64,000 nt of DNA from Verrucomicrobiaceae bacterium (GTDB lineage Bacteria > Verrucomicrobiota > Verrucomicrobiia > Verrucomicrobiales > Verrucomicrobiaceae). Made by a program: the position numbers and the translations under genes. The notes under the pieces are model-generated. The model was given only the letters and a program-made list of their open reading frames with translations, searched no databases and had not been told where the DNA came from. Location of the stretch: the NCBI GenBank assembly GCA_947458455.1, contig CANGYJ010000003.1, forward strand, positions 310,001-374,000, written 5' to 3'. Positions 31,708 to 41,073 of the stretch are shown here, piece by piece (position 1 is the stretch's first letter; every line of letters begins with the position of its first letter).

Positions 31708-32988
31708 CTAGCCCCCACCACCACCGCTGAGATTTTTAATGACGTCAATGAGCGGAAGGAAGAGAGCCATAACAATCACGCCGACCACGACAGCCAGGAT
31801 CACGATCATGAGCGGCTCCAGCATCGCAGTGAGGGCGGAGACGGAGTTATCGACTTCGTCTTCATACACATCGGCGATCTTCAGAAGCATCTCAGGGAGC
31901 TGGCCGGTCTCTTCACCCACGTCCACCATGGAGATCACCATCGGTGGGAAGACGTTGCTTGCCTCAAGGGGGCCTACCATGGACTCACCCTCTTTCACCG
32001 CGTCATGCACTTTCATGATGGCGTTGGAGACGACGACGTTGCCTGCCGTATCGCGAGTGATGTTGAGCGCCTGGAGGATGGGAACGCCAGAGGTGACGAG
32101 GGTGCCGAGCGTGCGGGTGAAGCGAGAAATGGCGGTTTTGCGCTGCACATCACCAAAAAGCGGGAGTTTGAGCTTCATGCCATCGATCCAGACTCGACCA
32201 CCTTTGGTGGCTGCCATGGCACGCCAAGAGACAAATACGGTCACGACGACAGCGATGATGTACCAAATGTAGTCCCACATCCAACGGGAGAAGCCGATGA
32301 CCCATTTGGTGAGCTCAGGCAGTTTTTCCTTCGATCCGAGCATGTCTTCGAAGATGGTCTCGAAGCGTGGCACGATGACAAGCATGAGGAAGACCATGAT
32401 GCCCGCAGCGATGCACATCACGATGATGGGGTAAACCATCGCCGCGACGATCTTGTTTTTAAGCTTCTGGGCTTTTTCCTGGTATTCGGCGAGACGGTTG
32501 AGGACGAGTTCGAGAACACCGCCGAGCTCACCAGCCTTCACCATGTTCACGTAAAGCTTGTTAAAGATACGCGGATACTGCTGGAGGCTCTCGGAGAAGG
32601 TGGAGCCGGTCTGCACGTTCTCAGCGAGCGTGTTGATGGTGGCCTTCATCACCGGAATGGGTTCCTGGCGGCCGAGCACGGTGAGGCCTCGAAGAAGTGG
32701 CAAGCCGGAATCAATGAGTGTGGCGAGCTGGCGGGTGAAGATCATGAGCACCTTGCTCTTCACACGGGCATTGGCCCCGACGCGGACGACTTTGTCTTTG
32801 CCCTTGGTGCTTTTTGTGGCGCGTTTTTTGATCGCAGCGGCTTGCCCGGCACCTTCTGCGGCTACCTGGGTTGGATAGTAACCACTGGAGCGGAGCTGGT
32901 TGTAGGCGTCAGCCTCAGAGGCGGCTTCCAGATCGCCAGCGGTCTCCTGGCCGTTCTGGTCGAGGGCGATGTAATGAAATCGGGGCAT
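31708..32988 (-). CDS. pilC: Type II secretion / type IV pilus platform protein PilC/GspF, 426 aa
   Basis: An inner-membrane platform protein on which the ATPases act. The N-terminus MPRFHYIALDQNGQETAGDL is characteristic. Two GspF domains follow: FTRQLATLIDSGLPLLRGL (about residue 85) and FTRTLGTLVTSGVPILQAL (about 290), each leading to membrane segments (YPIIVMCIAAGIMVFLMLV; LEPLMIVILAVVVGVIVMAL). The C-terminus ends in five glycines, which is odd. It is the third gene of the leftward operon and is separated from pilB by 127 bases that hold a weak hairpin. Confidence 0.93.
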   Translation of the reverse strand: MPRFHYIALDQNGQETAGDLEAASEADAYNQLRSSGYYPTQVAAEGAGQAAAIKKRATKSTKGKDKVVRVGANARVKSKVLMIFTRQLATLIDSGLPLLRGLTVLGRQEPIPVMKATINTLAENVQTGSTFSESLQQYPRIFNKLYVNMVKAGELGGVLELVLNRLAEYQEKAQKLKNKIVAAMVYPIIVMCIAAGIMVFLMLVIVPRFETIFEDMLGSKEKLPELTKWVIGFSRWMWDYIWYIIAVVVTVFVSWRAMAATKGGRVWIDGMKLKLPLFGDVQRKTAISRFTRTLGTLVTSGVPILQALNITRDTAGNVVVSNAIMKVHDAVKEGESMVGPLEASNVFPPMVISMVDVGEETGQLPEMLLKIADVYEDEVDNSVSALTAMLEPLMIVILAVVVGVIVMALFLPLIDVIKNLSGGGGG

Positions 32989-33115
32989 AGTTGAGGGGCG
33001 TGAAAGAGGCGAAAATTCGAGTGTCTGTGCTTATACCGAGGGAGCGAGCGTTCTGTCTATCTCAAATTCATGCCGGAAATCCCGCACGGCGAAATTTCCG
33101 ACCTGAATTGGCGCG

Positions 33116-34777
33116 TTAGGTGTATTTCAGCACCTCTTCCACGGTGGTATCGCCATCATAGATGCTGCGCAGGCCGTCCTCGCGGAGGGTGGCCATGCCA
33201 AGCTCAATGGCTTTTTGGCGCAGGACGAGCGAGGGGGCTCGGGAGGTAATCAGTTCACGAAGCGGATCGGTGATGTCGAGCAGCTCGTAGATGCCTTTAC
33301 GGCCTTTGTAGCCACTGTTTCCGCAGGCACCACAGCCAGAACCGGTGAAGAAAGGCTTTCCAGCGATGTCTTCGCGACTGAGGCCTAGCTGGGTGAGGAT
33401 GTGGTTATTTGGCTCGTAGGGAGCGCGGCAGCTTTTGCAGATGGTACGCAGGAGACGCTGTGCAAGAACGCCCTCCAGAGTGGCGGCGACGAGGAATGGC
33501 TCCACGCCCATGTCCACGAGACGCGTCACCGCACCGGCGGAGTCGTTTGTATGGAGTGTGCTGAGCACCAAGTGGCCCGTGAGGGATGCCTGGATGGCAA
33601 TCTGGGCCGTCTCAAGGTCACGCATCTCCCCCACCATGATACGGTCTGGATCTTGACGAAGGAAAGAACGCAGCGCTTTGGCAAAGGTGAGGCCCACGGC
33701 GTCATTGATGGGCACCTGCATGATGCCGTCGATTTCATATTCCACCGGATCTTCGGCGGTGAGCAGCTTGGCATCGATGGTGTTGATGCGGCGCAGGGCG
33801 GCGTAAAGCGTGGTCGTTTTGCCAGCGCCGGTGGGACCAGTGACAATGAAGATGCCGTTTGGTTTTTGAATCGTTTCGACGATGTAATCAAAAAGGAAGG
33901 GCTGCATGCCGAGTGCCTCGAGATCGAGGTTCACGGAGGAGCGGTCGAGTACGCGGAGCACCACGGATTCGCCATGCTGTGTGGGCAGGGAATTGACACG
34001 CATGTCGATGGCCTTGCCACTGACGGTCGTCATGATGCGGCCATCTTGCGGGATGCGCCGCTCGGCGATGTTCATGTTCGCCATGACCTTCACGCGGGAG
34101 ATGACGGAGGTGGCGAGATGGACCGGCGGCGGTGCCATCTCATACAGAGCACCATCCACGCGGTAGCGGATCTTGAACTCTCGCTCGAACGGCTCGAAAT
34201 GAATGTCCGAAGCACGTTCCTTGATGGCTTGGGCGAGCACGAGATCGACGAATTTCACGATCGGGGCCGAGTTGGCCTCCTGCTCAGCGCTCTGGGCCGC
34301 GCCAGATTTACCCATCTGGCCGAAAATCTCCTCGATGCTCGGGGCGCTGCTGCCGTAGTGCTTGTCAATGAGGGCCTGCACCTGGCTGCGCCGTGCCACG
34401 ACGGGCACAATGCTTTTGCCGAGGCCAAAGCGGAGATCCTCGGCGAGCTGCGGGTTCAGCGGATCGGTGAAGGCCACATGCAGCCCCTGGCCATCGAGAG
34501 TGATGGGAAAGCAGCCATAGAGGCGTGCCATGCCCGGAGGGATGAGGGCCACCACGGAGGGGGCTGGCTCGTAAGTGGCGAGGTCAAAGTGCTCCGCGCC
34601 GAGTTCCTCGGCCACATGGCCCCAGAATTCGTCTTCGTTGGTGTAAATGCCGTAGTCGATGAGCGTCTGCAGCACGTCTTTGCCGTCCGTGACGCAGTCG
34701 CGGGTGAGATCGTCGGCTTGACCCGAGTCGATGACGCCGCGGTTGATGAGCATGTCGATGACGTTGGAAACAGTCAT
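33116..34777 (-). CDS. pilB: Type IV pilus / type II secretion assembly ATPase PilB/GspE (first copy), 553 aa
   Basis: A hexameric ATPase that drives pilin addition. An N-terminal MshEN-type domain (about 1-150) is followed by SDIHFEPFEREFKIRYRVDG, Walker A GPTGAGKTTTLYAA, the Asp box AEDPVEYEIDGIMQVP, Walker B RIMVGEMRDLETA and the His box STLHTNDSAGAVTRL. A tetracysteine zinc site is formed by CKSC and CGAC in the C-terminal part. A full second copy lies upstream at 34832, 54 bases away. The encoded proteins are clearly different in sequence, so this is an old duplication rather than a recent repeat. Confidence 0.94.
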   Translation of the reverse strand: MTVSNVIDMLINRGVIDSGQADDLTRDCVTDGKDVLQTLIDYGIYTNEDEFWGHVAEELGAEHFDLATYEPAPSVVALIPPGMARLYGCFPITLDGQGLHVAFTDPLNPQLAEDLRFGLGKSIVPVVARRSQVQALIDKHYGSSAPSIEEIFGQMGKSGAAQSAEQEANSAPIVKFVDLVLAQAIKERASDIHFEPFEREFKIRYRVDGALYEMAPPPVHLATSVISRVKVMANMNIAERRIPQDGRIMTTVSGKAIDMRVNSLPTQHGESVVLRVLDRSSVNLDLEALGMQPFLFDYIVETIQKPNGIFIVTGPTGAGKTTTLYAALRRINTIDAKLLTAEDPVEYEIDGIMQVPINDAVGLTFAKALRSFLRQDPDRIMVGEMRDLETAQIAIQASLTGHLVLSTLHTNDSAGAVTRLVDMGVEPFLVAATLEGVLAQRLLRTICKSCRAPYEPNNHILTQLGLSREDIAGKPFFTGSGCGACGNSGYKGRKGIYELLDITDPLRELITSRAPSLVLRQKAIELGMATLREDGLRSIYDGDTTVEEVLKYT

Positions 34778-34831
34778 GGTGGAAAAAAGTGGGGGAAGCG
34801 GTTGCGGGGCGGAAACAGGGAAGGGGACAGA

Positions 34832-36490
34832 TCAATGCGAGTCGGACATCGTGGCCTCGATGACCTCATCAGCTGAGGTGAGGCCGGAGAGCACCTTGCG
34901 GATACCGTCCTCGCGCATCGTGCGCATGCCCAGCTCGCGGGCACGTTTGCGAAGCTGTGGTGTGGTGAGCTGCTGGTTGATCATGGTGCGCACCTCATCG
35001 TCGATCTTGAAGATTTCCACGAGGCTCATTCGGCCGCGGAAGCCGAGCTGGCGGCACTTGCCACAGCCTGCTGGTCCCATGATCGTGGCATCGGCGGCCT
35101 GCGCTGCGTCGAGGCCCAAGGAGCGAAGCTCGCGGTCGCTGAGGGAGGAGACCGTTTTGCAGTCTCCGCAAAGCTTTCGCACTAGGCGCTGGGCCTCAAT
35201 GGCCCGCACGGCGGTGGCGATCAGGAAGGGCTTGATGCCGATGTCCGCCAAGCGGGCCACGGCACTCGGGGCGTCATTCGTATGCAGCGTTGAAAACACA
35301 AGGTGACCCGTGAGCGAGGCCTGGATGGCGATCGAGGCCGTCTCCAAGTCTCGAATCTCACCTAGCATGATGATATTCGGTGCCTGACGCAGCATGGCGC
35401 GGAGGGCGGCGGCGAAGGTCATGCCCACATCCTCTTTCACCATCACCTGGTTGATGCCAGCCAGTTCGTATTCCACCGGATCTTCCACCGTGATGATCTT
35501 GCGGTCTGAGCGATTGATGAAGTTGAGGCAGGCGTAAAGCGTCGTCGTCTTGCCAGAGCCCGTGGGGCCGGTCACAAGGATGATGCCATCTGGCAGAGAG
35601 ATCAGATTTTCAAAGCTCGCCTGATCATCCGAGAGGAAGCCCAGATCCGAGAGGCCGAGACGCAGGCTGCTCTTGTCCAGCACACGCATGACCACGCTCT
35701 CGCCATTGCTCGTCGGGATGATCGAGACACGCATGTCGATCTCTTTGTCGTTGTAGTTCATCTGGATACGCCCGTCCTGTGGCACACGCTTCTCATCGAG
35801 CTGCATCGTGCCGGTCATGATCTTGATACGGCCGATGATCGCCGCCAGCAGGCGCTTCGGATGATGCTCAATGTCCACCATCACCCCGTCCATGCGGTAG
35901 CGGATGCGGATGTCCTTCTCCATCGGCTCCACATGAATGTCTGAGGCCTTGTTCTTGAAGGCCTCCGTGAGCATGTTGGTCACCAGCTTGATCACCGGCG
36001 CGTCTTCATCTCCCGCCGCCTCCATGCCCACACCTTTGATCTTGCTGCCGCCCACGGCGTCGTTGCCGTAGATGTTGGATTGGAGCAGCTTGATGAGAGA
36101 CGGAGTGGAGCAGAAGAACTCAATCTCCGGCTGCAAAACGTGCGGCAGGGCGTCGAGCGTCTCAAAATCATACGGGTCCGCCACCACGATCTGGAGAGCT
36201 GTGCCATTGGTGCCTATCGGGGCCACCTTGTAACGGATCGCCACCTCCACTGGCACAAGGCCCTTCAGGCTGGGGGGCGGCGCAAAACCTTGCAGCTCGA
36301 TGTACTCCATGCCTGAATTCACCGCCACGGTCTGCGCCACCTGCTCGTCGGAGACGATGCCGGTCTTGATCAGCGTCTCCAGCACGCTTTCGCCCGGCTT
36401 TTTGCTCGCGGCGACACCCTTGATGTCGCGTTCCACGAGCAGCCCGGATTCTTGGAGCAGTTCCAGAAGGTATTTTTCATTCGAGTACAT
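34832..36490 (-). CDS. pilB: Type IV pilus / type II secretion assembly ATPase PilB/GspE (second copy), 552 aa
   Basis: This paralogue carries the same domain order as its neighbour: an N-terminal MshEN-type region, KASDIHVEPMEKDIRIRYR, Walker A GPTGSGKTTTLYAC, VEDPVEYELAGINQV, Walker B IIMLGEIRDLETA, FSTLHTNDAPSAVARL, and zinc cysteines in CGDC and CGKC. It is the first gene of the leftward operon, 59 bases downstream of a good promoter. PilT-type retraction ATPases end differently, and the zinc motif argues both copies are extension-type. Two extension ATPases may serve two pilin sets or work in sequence. Confidence 0.94.
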   Translation of the reverse strand: MYSNEKYLLELLQESGLLVERDIKGVAASKKPGESVLETLIKTGIVSDEQVAQTVAVNSGMEYIELQGFAPPPSLKGLVPVEVAIRYKVAPIGTNGTALQIVVADPYDFETLDALPHVLQPEIEFFCSTPSLIKLLQSNIYGNDAVGGSKIKGVGMEAAGDEDAPVIKLVTNMLTEAFKNKASDIHVEPMEKDIRIRYRMDGVMVDIEHHPKRLLAAIIGRIKIMTGTMQLDEKRVPQDGRIQMNYNDKEIDMRVSIIPTSNGESVVMRVLDKSSLRLGLSDLGFLSDDQASFENLISLPDGIILVTGPTGSGKTTTLYACLNFINRSDRKIITVEDPVEYELAGINQVMVKEDVGMTFAAALRAMLRQAPNIIMLGEIRDLETASIAIQASLTGHLVFSTLHTNDAPSAVARLADIGIKPFLIATAVRAIEAQRLVRKLCGDCKTVSSLSDRELRSLGLDAAQAADATIMGPAGCGKCRQLGFRGRMSLVEIFKIDDEVRTMINQQLTTPQLRKRARELGMRTMREDGIRKVLSGLTSADEVIEATMSDSH

Positions 36491-36548
36491 GAAATCAGAG
36501 GGGAAAAAACAAAAATGGGTCCGGTGAGGATTAAATGGGGGAAGGCGA

Positions 36549-36577
36549 GATTAAGCGGGATGGCGTTCCAGTGTCAA
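36549..36577 (-). promoter_or_regulatory. Sigma-70-type promoter of the pilus operon
   Basis: On the minus strand TTGACA (complement of 36572-36577) is exactly 17 bases from TTAATC (complement of 36549-36554). It lies 59 bases upstream of the first pilB start. It is the best promoter match seen in the window. Confidence 0.6.
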
Positions 36578-36612
36578 TCCCTCGACCCGAATTGCCGGAA
36601 AAAAGGTTGGGT

Positions 36613-36960
36613 TCATCCCATGTACTGCGTGATGAAAACTTCGTTCCCTTCCGCGTCGCGATAAATGCCGAGTAGGATCGGCTCGCCTTCGCGTTGCAGA
36701 GGAGCCTGAAGAATCGTCGCACCGACCTGACGGATCGCCTCGGCTTGGGCGATCACATCAACGAATTGAAACGACAGCCCGGTGGGATTTCGCGAGCCAT
36801 CGTGACCGCCGTGCAGGGCGATGATCGCATCCCCGTGGCGTAGCTCCGACCAGAAATCGCTCACAAACACCTCCTCCAGGCCGATCACATCCCGGTAAAA
36901 ACGCACGGCGCGTTTCATGTCCGCCGCCATCAGCATGAATTTCACTTTCTCGAGTTTCAT
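36613..36960 (-). CDS. Glyoxalase/VOC-family protein, 115 aa
   Basis: A single vicinal-oxygen-chelate domain: MKLEKVKFMLMAADMKRAVRFYRDVIGL at the start, SELRHGDAIIALHGG in the middle, and YRDAEGNEVFITQY at the end, the common layout of glyoxalase/bleomycin-resistance folds. Metal ligands cannot be assigned safely and the substrate is unknown. The ATG at 36960 is the proper start; the longer frame runs into the divergent carboxypeptidase gene. It is read away from the pilus promoter region and has no obvious partner. Confidence 0.8.
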   Translation of the reverse strand: MKLEKVKFMLMAADMKRAVRFYRDVIGLEEVFVSDFWSELRHGDAIIALHGGHDGSRNPTGLSFQFVDVIAQAEAIRQVGATILQAPLQREGEPILLGIYRDAEGNEVFITQYMG

Positions 36961-37015
36961 CCGTGCAGCATGGGCTGCGCTTGGCAAAACCGCAAGCCGC
37001 GCCCACACTTCGCCG

Positions 37016-38392
37016 ATGCGAAACCTGCTCCTTCTGCTGCCTGTCATTCTCCTGGCCTCTTGCGGCCCGGAAAAGTCTCCAGCGCTGCCGGAGGCCAAAT
37101 GGCAGGCCGACCTCCGAAACCTGCTCACGGAGGCCAAAACTTCCCCCGGTCTTCGCGGCGCTGCCATCGGCCTCTGTGTGCTCGATGCGCAGGGCGAGGT
37201 CATTTTCGATGACCAGGCTCAAACCGCCCTCATCCCCGCCTCCGCCCTCAAAACCGTCACCACCGCCACCGCGCTCGAAATCCTCGGCCCCGATTTTCGC
37301 TTTGTGACCGCACTTCGAGCGGTTTCGCCAATGCAAAACAGCCTCCTCGAAGGAGATCTCGTCCTCGTCGGCGGCGGTGATCCGATGCTCGACCTTGGCG
37401 CACTGGAACAAATCGCCGCGAAACTTCACGCCAGTGGCCTCCGCCGCATCACCGGCGGCATTCGCATCGACTCCGCTCTCTTCAAAGGCAGCCTCTACCG
37501 CGATTTCTGGAACTGGGGAGACATCGGCAATGGTTTCGGCAGTGGCGTTTCCGCCCTCAATTTGAACCACAACCGTTACACCGCCCGTTTTCGCCCTGGC
37601 AACGCACCCGGCCAACCCGCCACCTTTCTCGGTGCCGATCCCGAGGTGCCCGGCGTCACCTTCCGAAACGAAGTCATCACTGGCGCGGCAGGTTCCGGCG
37701 ATGGCGTCATGATTTATGGCGGTGAAAACACGCCCATCCTTCACCTTCGTGGCACCGTGCCGCTCGATGCGAAGAGCTTCACCGTCACCGGTGCGGTGCC
37801 AAATCCAGCCACCTTTGCCGCGCATCATTTTCAGCGGCTTCTCAACGCCCGCGGCATCCAGATTGATGGCCGCCTCGCCTCCAGCACCACAGCCGCGAAG
37901 GTCGTCCTGCTCCAACACACCTCGCCACCCCTGCTCGACATCATCACCAGCATCCACGCCACCTCCGACAACCACGAGACCGAATGCGTCCTGCACCTCC
38001 TCGGCCATCAAAAGCAGCGTGATCCCATCGCCATCATTCGCGAACACTGGAAAGCACGCAGCCTCGACTTCACCCGTTTGCGTATGGAAGACGGCAGCGG
38101 CCTTTCGCGAGCTGATTTCATCACGCCGCACGATCTCGCCAAACTCCAGCACCTCGCCAAAACCGGCCCGCAGGGTGCCGCCTACCGCGCTTCCTTGCTC
38201 TCCGAAGGTCCGCTCCGCTGGAAAGGCGGTGCCATGTCCGGCATCCGCACCTTTACAGGCTATCTGCAAACCGATTCAGGCCCCGAGATCAGTCTCACCC
38301 TCATGGTGAACCATTTCAGCGACTCTTCCGCAGCCGTTGAACTGCGCGACAAGGTTCTCAACCAGCTTCAAGGCACCAACCTCACCCGATAG
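37016..38392 (+). CDS. dacB: D-alanyl-D-alanine carboxypeptidase/endopeptidase, PBP4 (DacB) type, lipoprotein, 458 aa
   Basis: A class C penicillin-binding protein that trims peptidoglycan cross-links. The ATG at 37016 starts a lipoprotein signal (MRNLLLLLPVILLASC; lipobox LASC). The catalytic SxxK is S76-A-L-K79 in PASALKTV, the second motif is SDN in ATSDNHETE, and the KTG equivalent is KGG in RWKGGAMSGIRTF. LVGGGDPML and the inserted domain between the first two motifs are typical of PBP4. Lipid anchoring is less common than a plain signal peptide for the family. It overlaps the convergent pseudogene by 25 bases. Confidence 0.9.
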   Translation: MRNLLLLLPVILLASCGPEKSPALPEAKWQADLRNLLTEAKTSPGLRGAAIGLCVLDAQGEVIFDDQAQTALIPASALKTVTTATALEILGPDFRFVTALRAVSPMQNSLLEGDLVLVGGGDPMLDLGALEQIAAKLHASGLRRITGGIRIDSALFKGSLYRDFWNWGDIGNGFGSGVSALNLNHNRYTARFRPGNAPGQPATFLGADPEVPGVTFRNEVITGAAGSGDGVMIYGGENTPILHLRGTVPLDAKSFTVTGAVPNPATFAAHHFQRLLNARGIQIDGRLASSTTAAKVVLLQHTSPPLLDIITSIHATSDNHETECVLHLLGHQKQRDPIAIIREHWKARSLDFTRLRMEDGSGLSRADFITPHDLAKLQHLAKTGPQGAAYRASLLSEGPLRWKGGAMSGIRTFTGYLQTDSGPEISLTLMVNHFSDSSAAVELRDKVLNQLQGTNLTR

Positions 38393-40176
38393 AAATGCCT
38401 CACGCTACCTGCACTGGGGTCGTTGTAACTGCTCGTGCCGCTGGTCGCGGTGATTTCAGGGGAGATGTCCGTCCAACTCAGGCTCACCAAAGTGGCGCTG
38501 CGCTGGACGCGGTATTTTTTCCCAGCCATACTGGCCCAGGTGATCGTGAACTCGCCATTCGCAGGCACAGCGGCGCTGTTGACCTTGAACGCGGAAGCAT
38601 TGGAAAGCGGATTGGTACCCGCTGCGGCCTCCGCCTCATTGCTTTGACCATCCGCGTCGTCATCCGCTGTCGGGGCGAGCAGCTTGACTGGCGTGGTGGT
38701 GCTGTTGGGGTTCGGAGAACCGCTGTCGGAGCTGCTAGCGGTGGATTCAATACCCGCGCCGCTCACAGCTTTCAGCGTGGCGTAGTAGGTCTGGCCGGGT
38801 GTGCCGGTGAATGGGTAGCTGGTGCTGCTCACGCTGATGTTATTCGCCACATCATTGCCGCCGGGTGTGGTGCCAATGCTGATGCGCCAGCCGGTGATGT
38901 TGTCGTGCGGGCCGGCGTTGCTGGTCCAGGCGAAGGTGCCTTGATTGCCGATCTGGTAGTAGCTCGTGTTTGGCACACTGGCGGGGGGGGCGGTGTGACA
39001 TCGACGATCTTCAAAAACTGCGCCAACTCGCCATCGGCAGTGATGGGATTCAACGTACCGCCGCCGAGGCTGATGAAGACGCCGTTGCTATAAATGTCCG
39101 CACCCGTGCATGCGCTGCCCCAAAGATTTGCACCCGCGCCGCTGCTGGCGGGATTGCGCACGTTGTAGCTGCGCGTGGTGGAAAGGCCGAGCAGGCTCCA
39201 AAGCGGATCGCCGCCTCGAAGATCAAAAGTGCTGATGGTGGCGGAATGAGCCGCCGAATGCTCAAAGAGGTTCGCGAAGCACAAAACGACATCTTTGAAG
39301 GCCGGCGAGGCATTGGCCTGCTCATACTTCGCGACGGCGAAGATATTGTCCTCAGGTGCTCCACCGCCGATTTTGAGATCGAAGTAGTATTCATTGAGGC
39401 TTTTGATCGCGGGGCTGATGCAGCGTGCCCAGTTCACGCGGCCATACCAGTCCTTGGCCGAAGTCGCAGCGCAGGGCGGCGATGCCTTTGTCGTCAGCGC
39501 ATCCGTGGCGGAGCTGCTGTGGAATTTTTTCTGGTGCAGAGGTGCTGGTGAAGACATACCACGCGTCATTTTTGCCGTTCTTGATGTCCGGGATCGTCGC
39601 CGTGGCCGAATTCTCCGTCACCGTGGCCTGAATGACCTGCGAATACTTCCACGCACCGTCCTTGTAGCGCACATAGACCTTCTCCTTAGCCGATGGCGTT
39701 CCGTTGAGATTGATCGTGATCAAACCCTTGCCCGCATGCCGCGACACACCCGTAATCGCAACTGGAGCGCTGCTCAGCTCCATCACGCTGATGAACGTGT
39801 TCGCCAGGCCAGGGTCTTTGACGATGAAGATGTAGCGCTTCCCGCTGGTGACGCCGCCGGAGAGCTTTGCCGCCGAATCACCGACCGGCTGGTAATACAG
39901 GATCGCCAGCTCGTTCTTCGGGGAGATCAGATTGCCACCATAGTCCTGGGTCCAGTTGTTGCTGGTGGCCATCTTGAAGTTGTAATCGCCATCCGCCGCG
40001 GGCGCGGTCCATTCAAAATGAAATCACTCCTTGCTACCATCCGGACCGGTGAATTTGTAGCTGCCGGAAACTGCACCGAGATCCCAACCGGGCCTTACGC
40101 CGGGAAAATTCACTTCATTGGCTACCCACGCGGAGGCGGCGGTGGCGAGAAACAAGAATGGCAGAAAGCGGATCAT
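38368..40176 (-). pseudogene. Disrupted secreted protein with Fn3-like and TSP3-like tail
   Basis: One ancestral frame can be followed from a signal peptide (MIRFLPFLFLATAASAW, start 40176) to a C-terminus typical of Verrucomicrobiota secreted proteins (YRVQRSATL, then HFYRVRLVP; stop 38368). It is broken three times. There is an in-frame TGA at 40024-40026, a frame change at a six-A run near 39528-39533 and a frame change at a nine-C run near 38984-38993 (coding strand). Between them lie coherent segments: a beta-sandwich part with EWTAPAADGDYNFKM, a YYFDLKIGG region, an Fn3-like part and a TSP3 calcium-type stretch (DDDADGQSNEAEAAAGTNP). The two homopolymer breaks could be sequencing errors; the stop codon is harder to explain that way. 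Confidence 0.72.
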
Positions 40177-40251
40177 GGCAGGACAAGCTGTGTTACAGGC
40201 GGGGCTTGGCACCCGTCTTTGGGTCATCCATTGAATTTCTCCCTCATCGCG

Positions 40252-40470
40252 TCAGACCAACCCGGCAGGAAGATCGAGTCGCGTAAAACCTGCCCCCCCC
40301 CGGATGCGGGCAAAATGGCCGGTGTTCTGGATGAGAACAGGGAGTGATGACTACAGGGCTGAAGCAGCGATCGAAGAATCCGCCGCATCAATAGCCTGGC
40401 CGTTCCGAGCCAGATCGGCATCGATCTGCGCCGCATACCAGAATCCGTCATCTCGCGGGAAGGCCGCCAT
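40252..40470 (-). pseudogene. VapC-like PIN domain remnant
   Basis: Reading leftward from an ATG at 40470, the peptide AAQIDADLARNGQAIDAADS plus SIAASAL is interrupted by TAG. It then continues in the same frame as SSLPVLIQNTGHFARIRG and ends at TGA. D-x-x-IAA-x-AL and NTxHFxRI are the closing motifs of VapC ribonuclease toxins. The first half of the domain is missing, and a nine-C run sits in the tail. It is a decayed toxin-antitoxin remnant. Confidence 0.6.
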
Positions 40471-40473
40471 GAT

Positions 40474-40770
40474 TCACGGCTTCCTGTTGTCGGGCATTTG
40501 CTTGATCATCAGAATGATGATGGAGACGATCAGCAAGGTGGCCGCAAGGCCCCAGAATCCGGCAGCGCGAAGCCACGGCCAGATGTTTTGGGTGATCGAT
40601 TGGGCTGCGTTCTCCAGGTTTTGCCCGTCACCCAGCAGGTATTCGAGCACCACAACAGAAGTCATAAAGGCCAACGTCATGCCGATAACAGCAAGTATCC
40701 TTCGTGCTACATCGCGAAATTGGTTCTGGTCAGATTGTTGCTGTTGGGACGATCTGAAGAGCATTGGCAT
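40474..40770 (-). CDS. Small two-helix membrane protein, 98 aa
   Basis: A Gln-rich start (MPMLFRSSQQQQSDQNQF) is followed by two membrane segments (ILAVIGMTLAFMTSVVVLEY and AAGFWGLAATLLIVSIIILM). It is not recognisable as a named family. It lies directly beside the VapC remnant (4 bases away) in a region of gene decay, so its own expression is uncertain. An in-frame ATG at 40764 is an alternative start. Confidence 0.5.
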   Translation of the reverse strand: MPMLFRSSQQQQSDQNQFRDVARRILAVIGMTLAFMTSVVVLEYLLGDGQNLENAAQSITQNIWPWLRAAGFWGLAATLLIVSIIILMIKQMPDNRKP

Positions 40771-40900
40771 GGGGCTTAGATGACGGGGCTTACGATATTT
40801 TCATGAACGCGCGTCCCGGATCACGATCAGCCAGCTTTGGCAATGGGCTTTTAGGTGATATCTAAGTCTTTCCGTCTGCCGACTGCGGGATTGGTGTTCG

Positions 40901-40932
40901 TTTAGTTACAATTTTGAAACAACTATTATAAT
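40901..40932 (+). promoter_or_regulatory. AT-rich promoter region upstream of the H-NOX gene
   Basis: The 300 bases between 40771 and 41073 hold no gene. A perfect TATAAT at 40927-40932 stands in an AT-rich patch unusual for this genome; the -35 element is unclear (tagtta-like near 40903). Confidence 0.35.
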
Positions 40933-40966
40933 ATACATTTGCGCCAAGAGTTTAGCGTGTAAATGC

Positions 40967-40980
40967 ATGGGTTAACCCAT
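40967..40980. promoter_or_regulatory. 14-bp perfect palindrome, possible operator
   Basis: The sequence atgggttaacccat is a perfect palindrome, 35 bases downstream of the TATAAT and about 94 bases before the H-NOX start. A degenerate half-repeat (ttaacc) follows at once. The position suits a repressor or activator site, but the protein is unknown. Confidence 0.35.
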
Positions 40981-41073
40981 TTTAACCATATTCCGTGATG
41001 GCAAAGAAAAAAATCTGCGGCGAGGGTTACTACACCAACTTCCTCCTCGCTCCACTTTCTTATCCTCTTTCTT

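Noticed and set aside
33060..33112. Imperfect hairpin between the first pilB and pilC as a terminator
   Set aside because: Several mismatches and no T-run; the genes most likely form one operon.
40024..40026. Possible selenocysteine at the in-frame TGA
   Set aside because: No SECIS-like hairpin follows, and two further frame breaks downstream point to a pseudogene.
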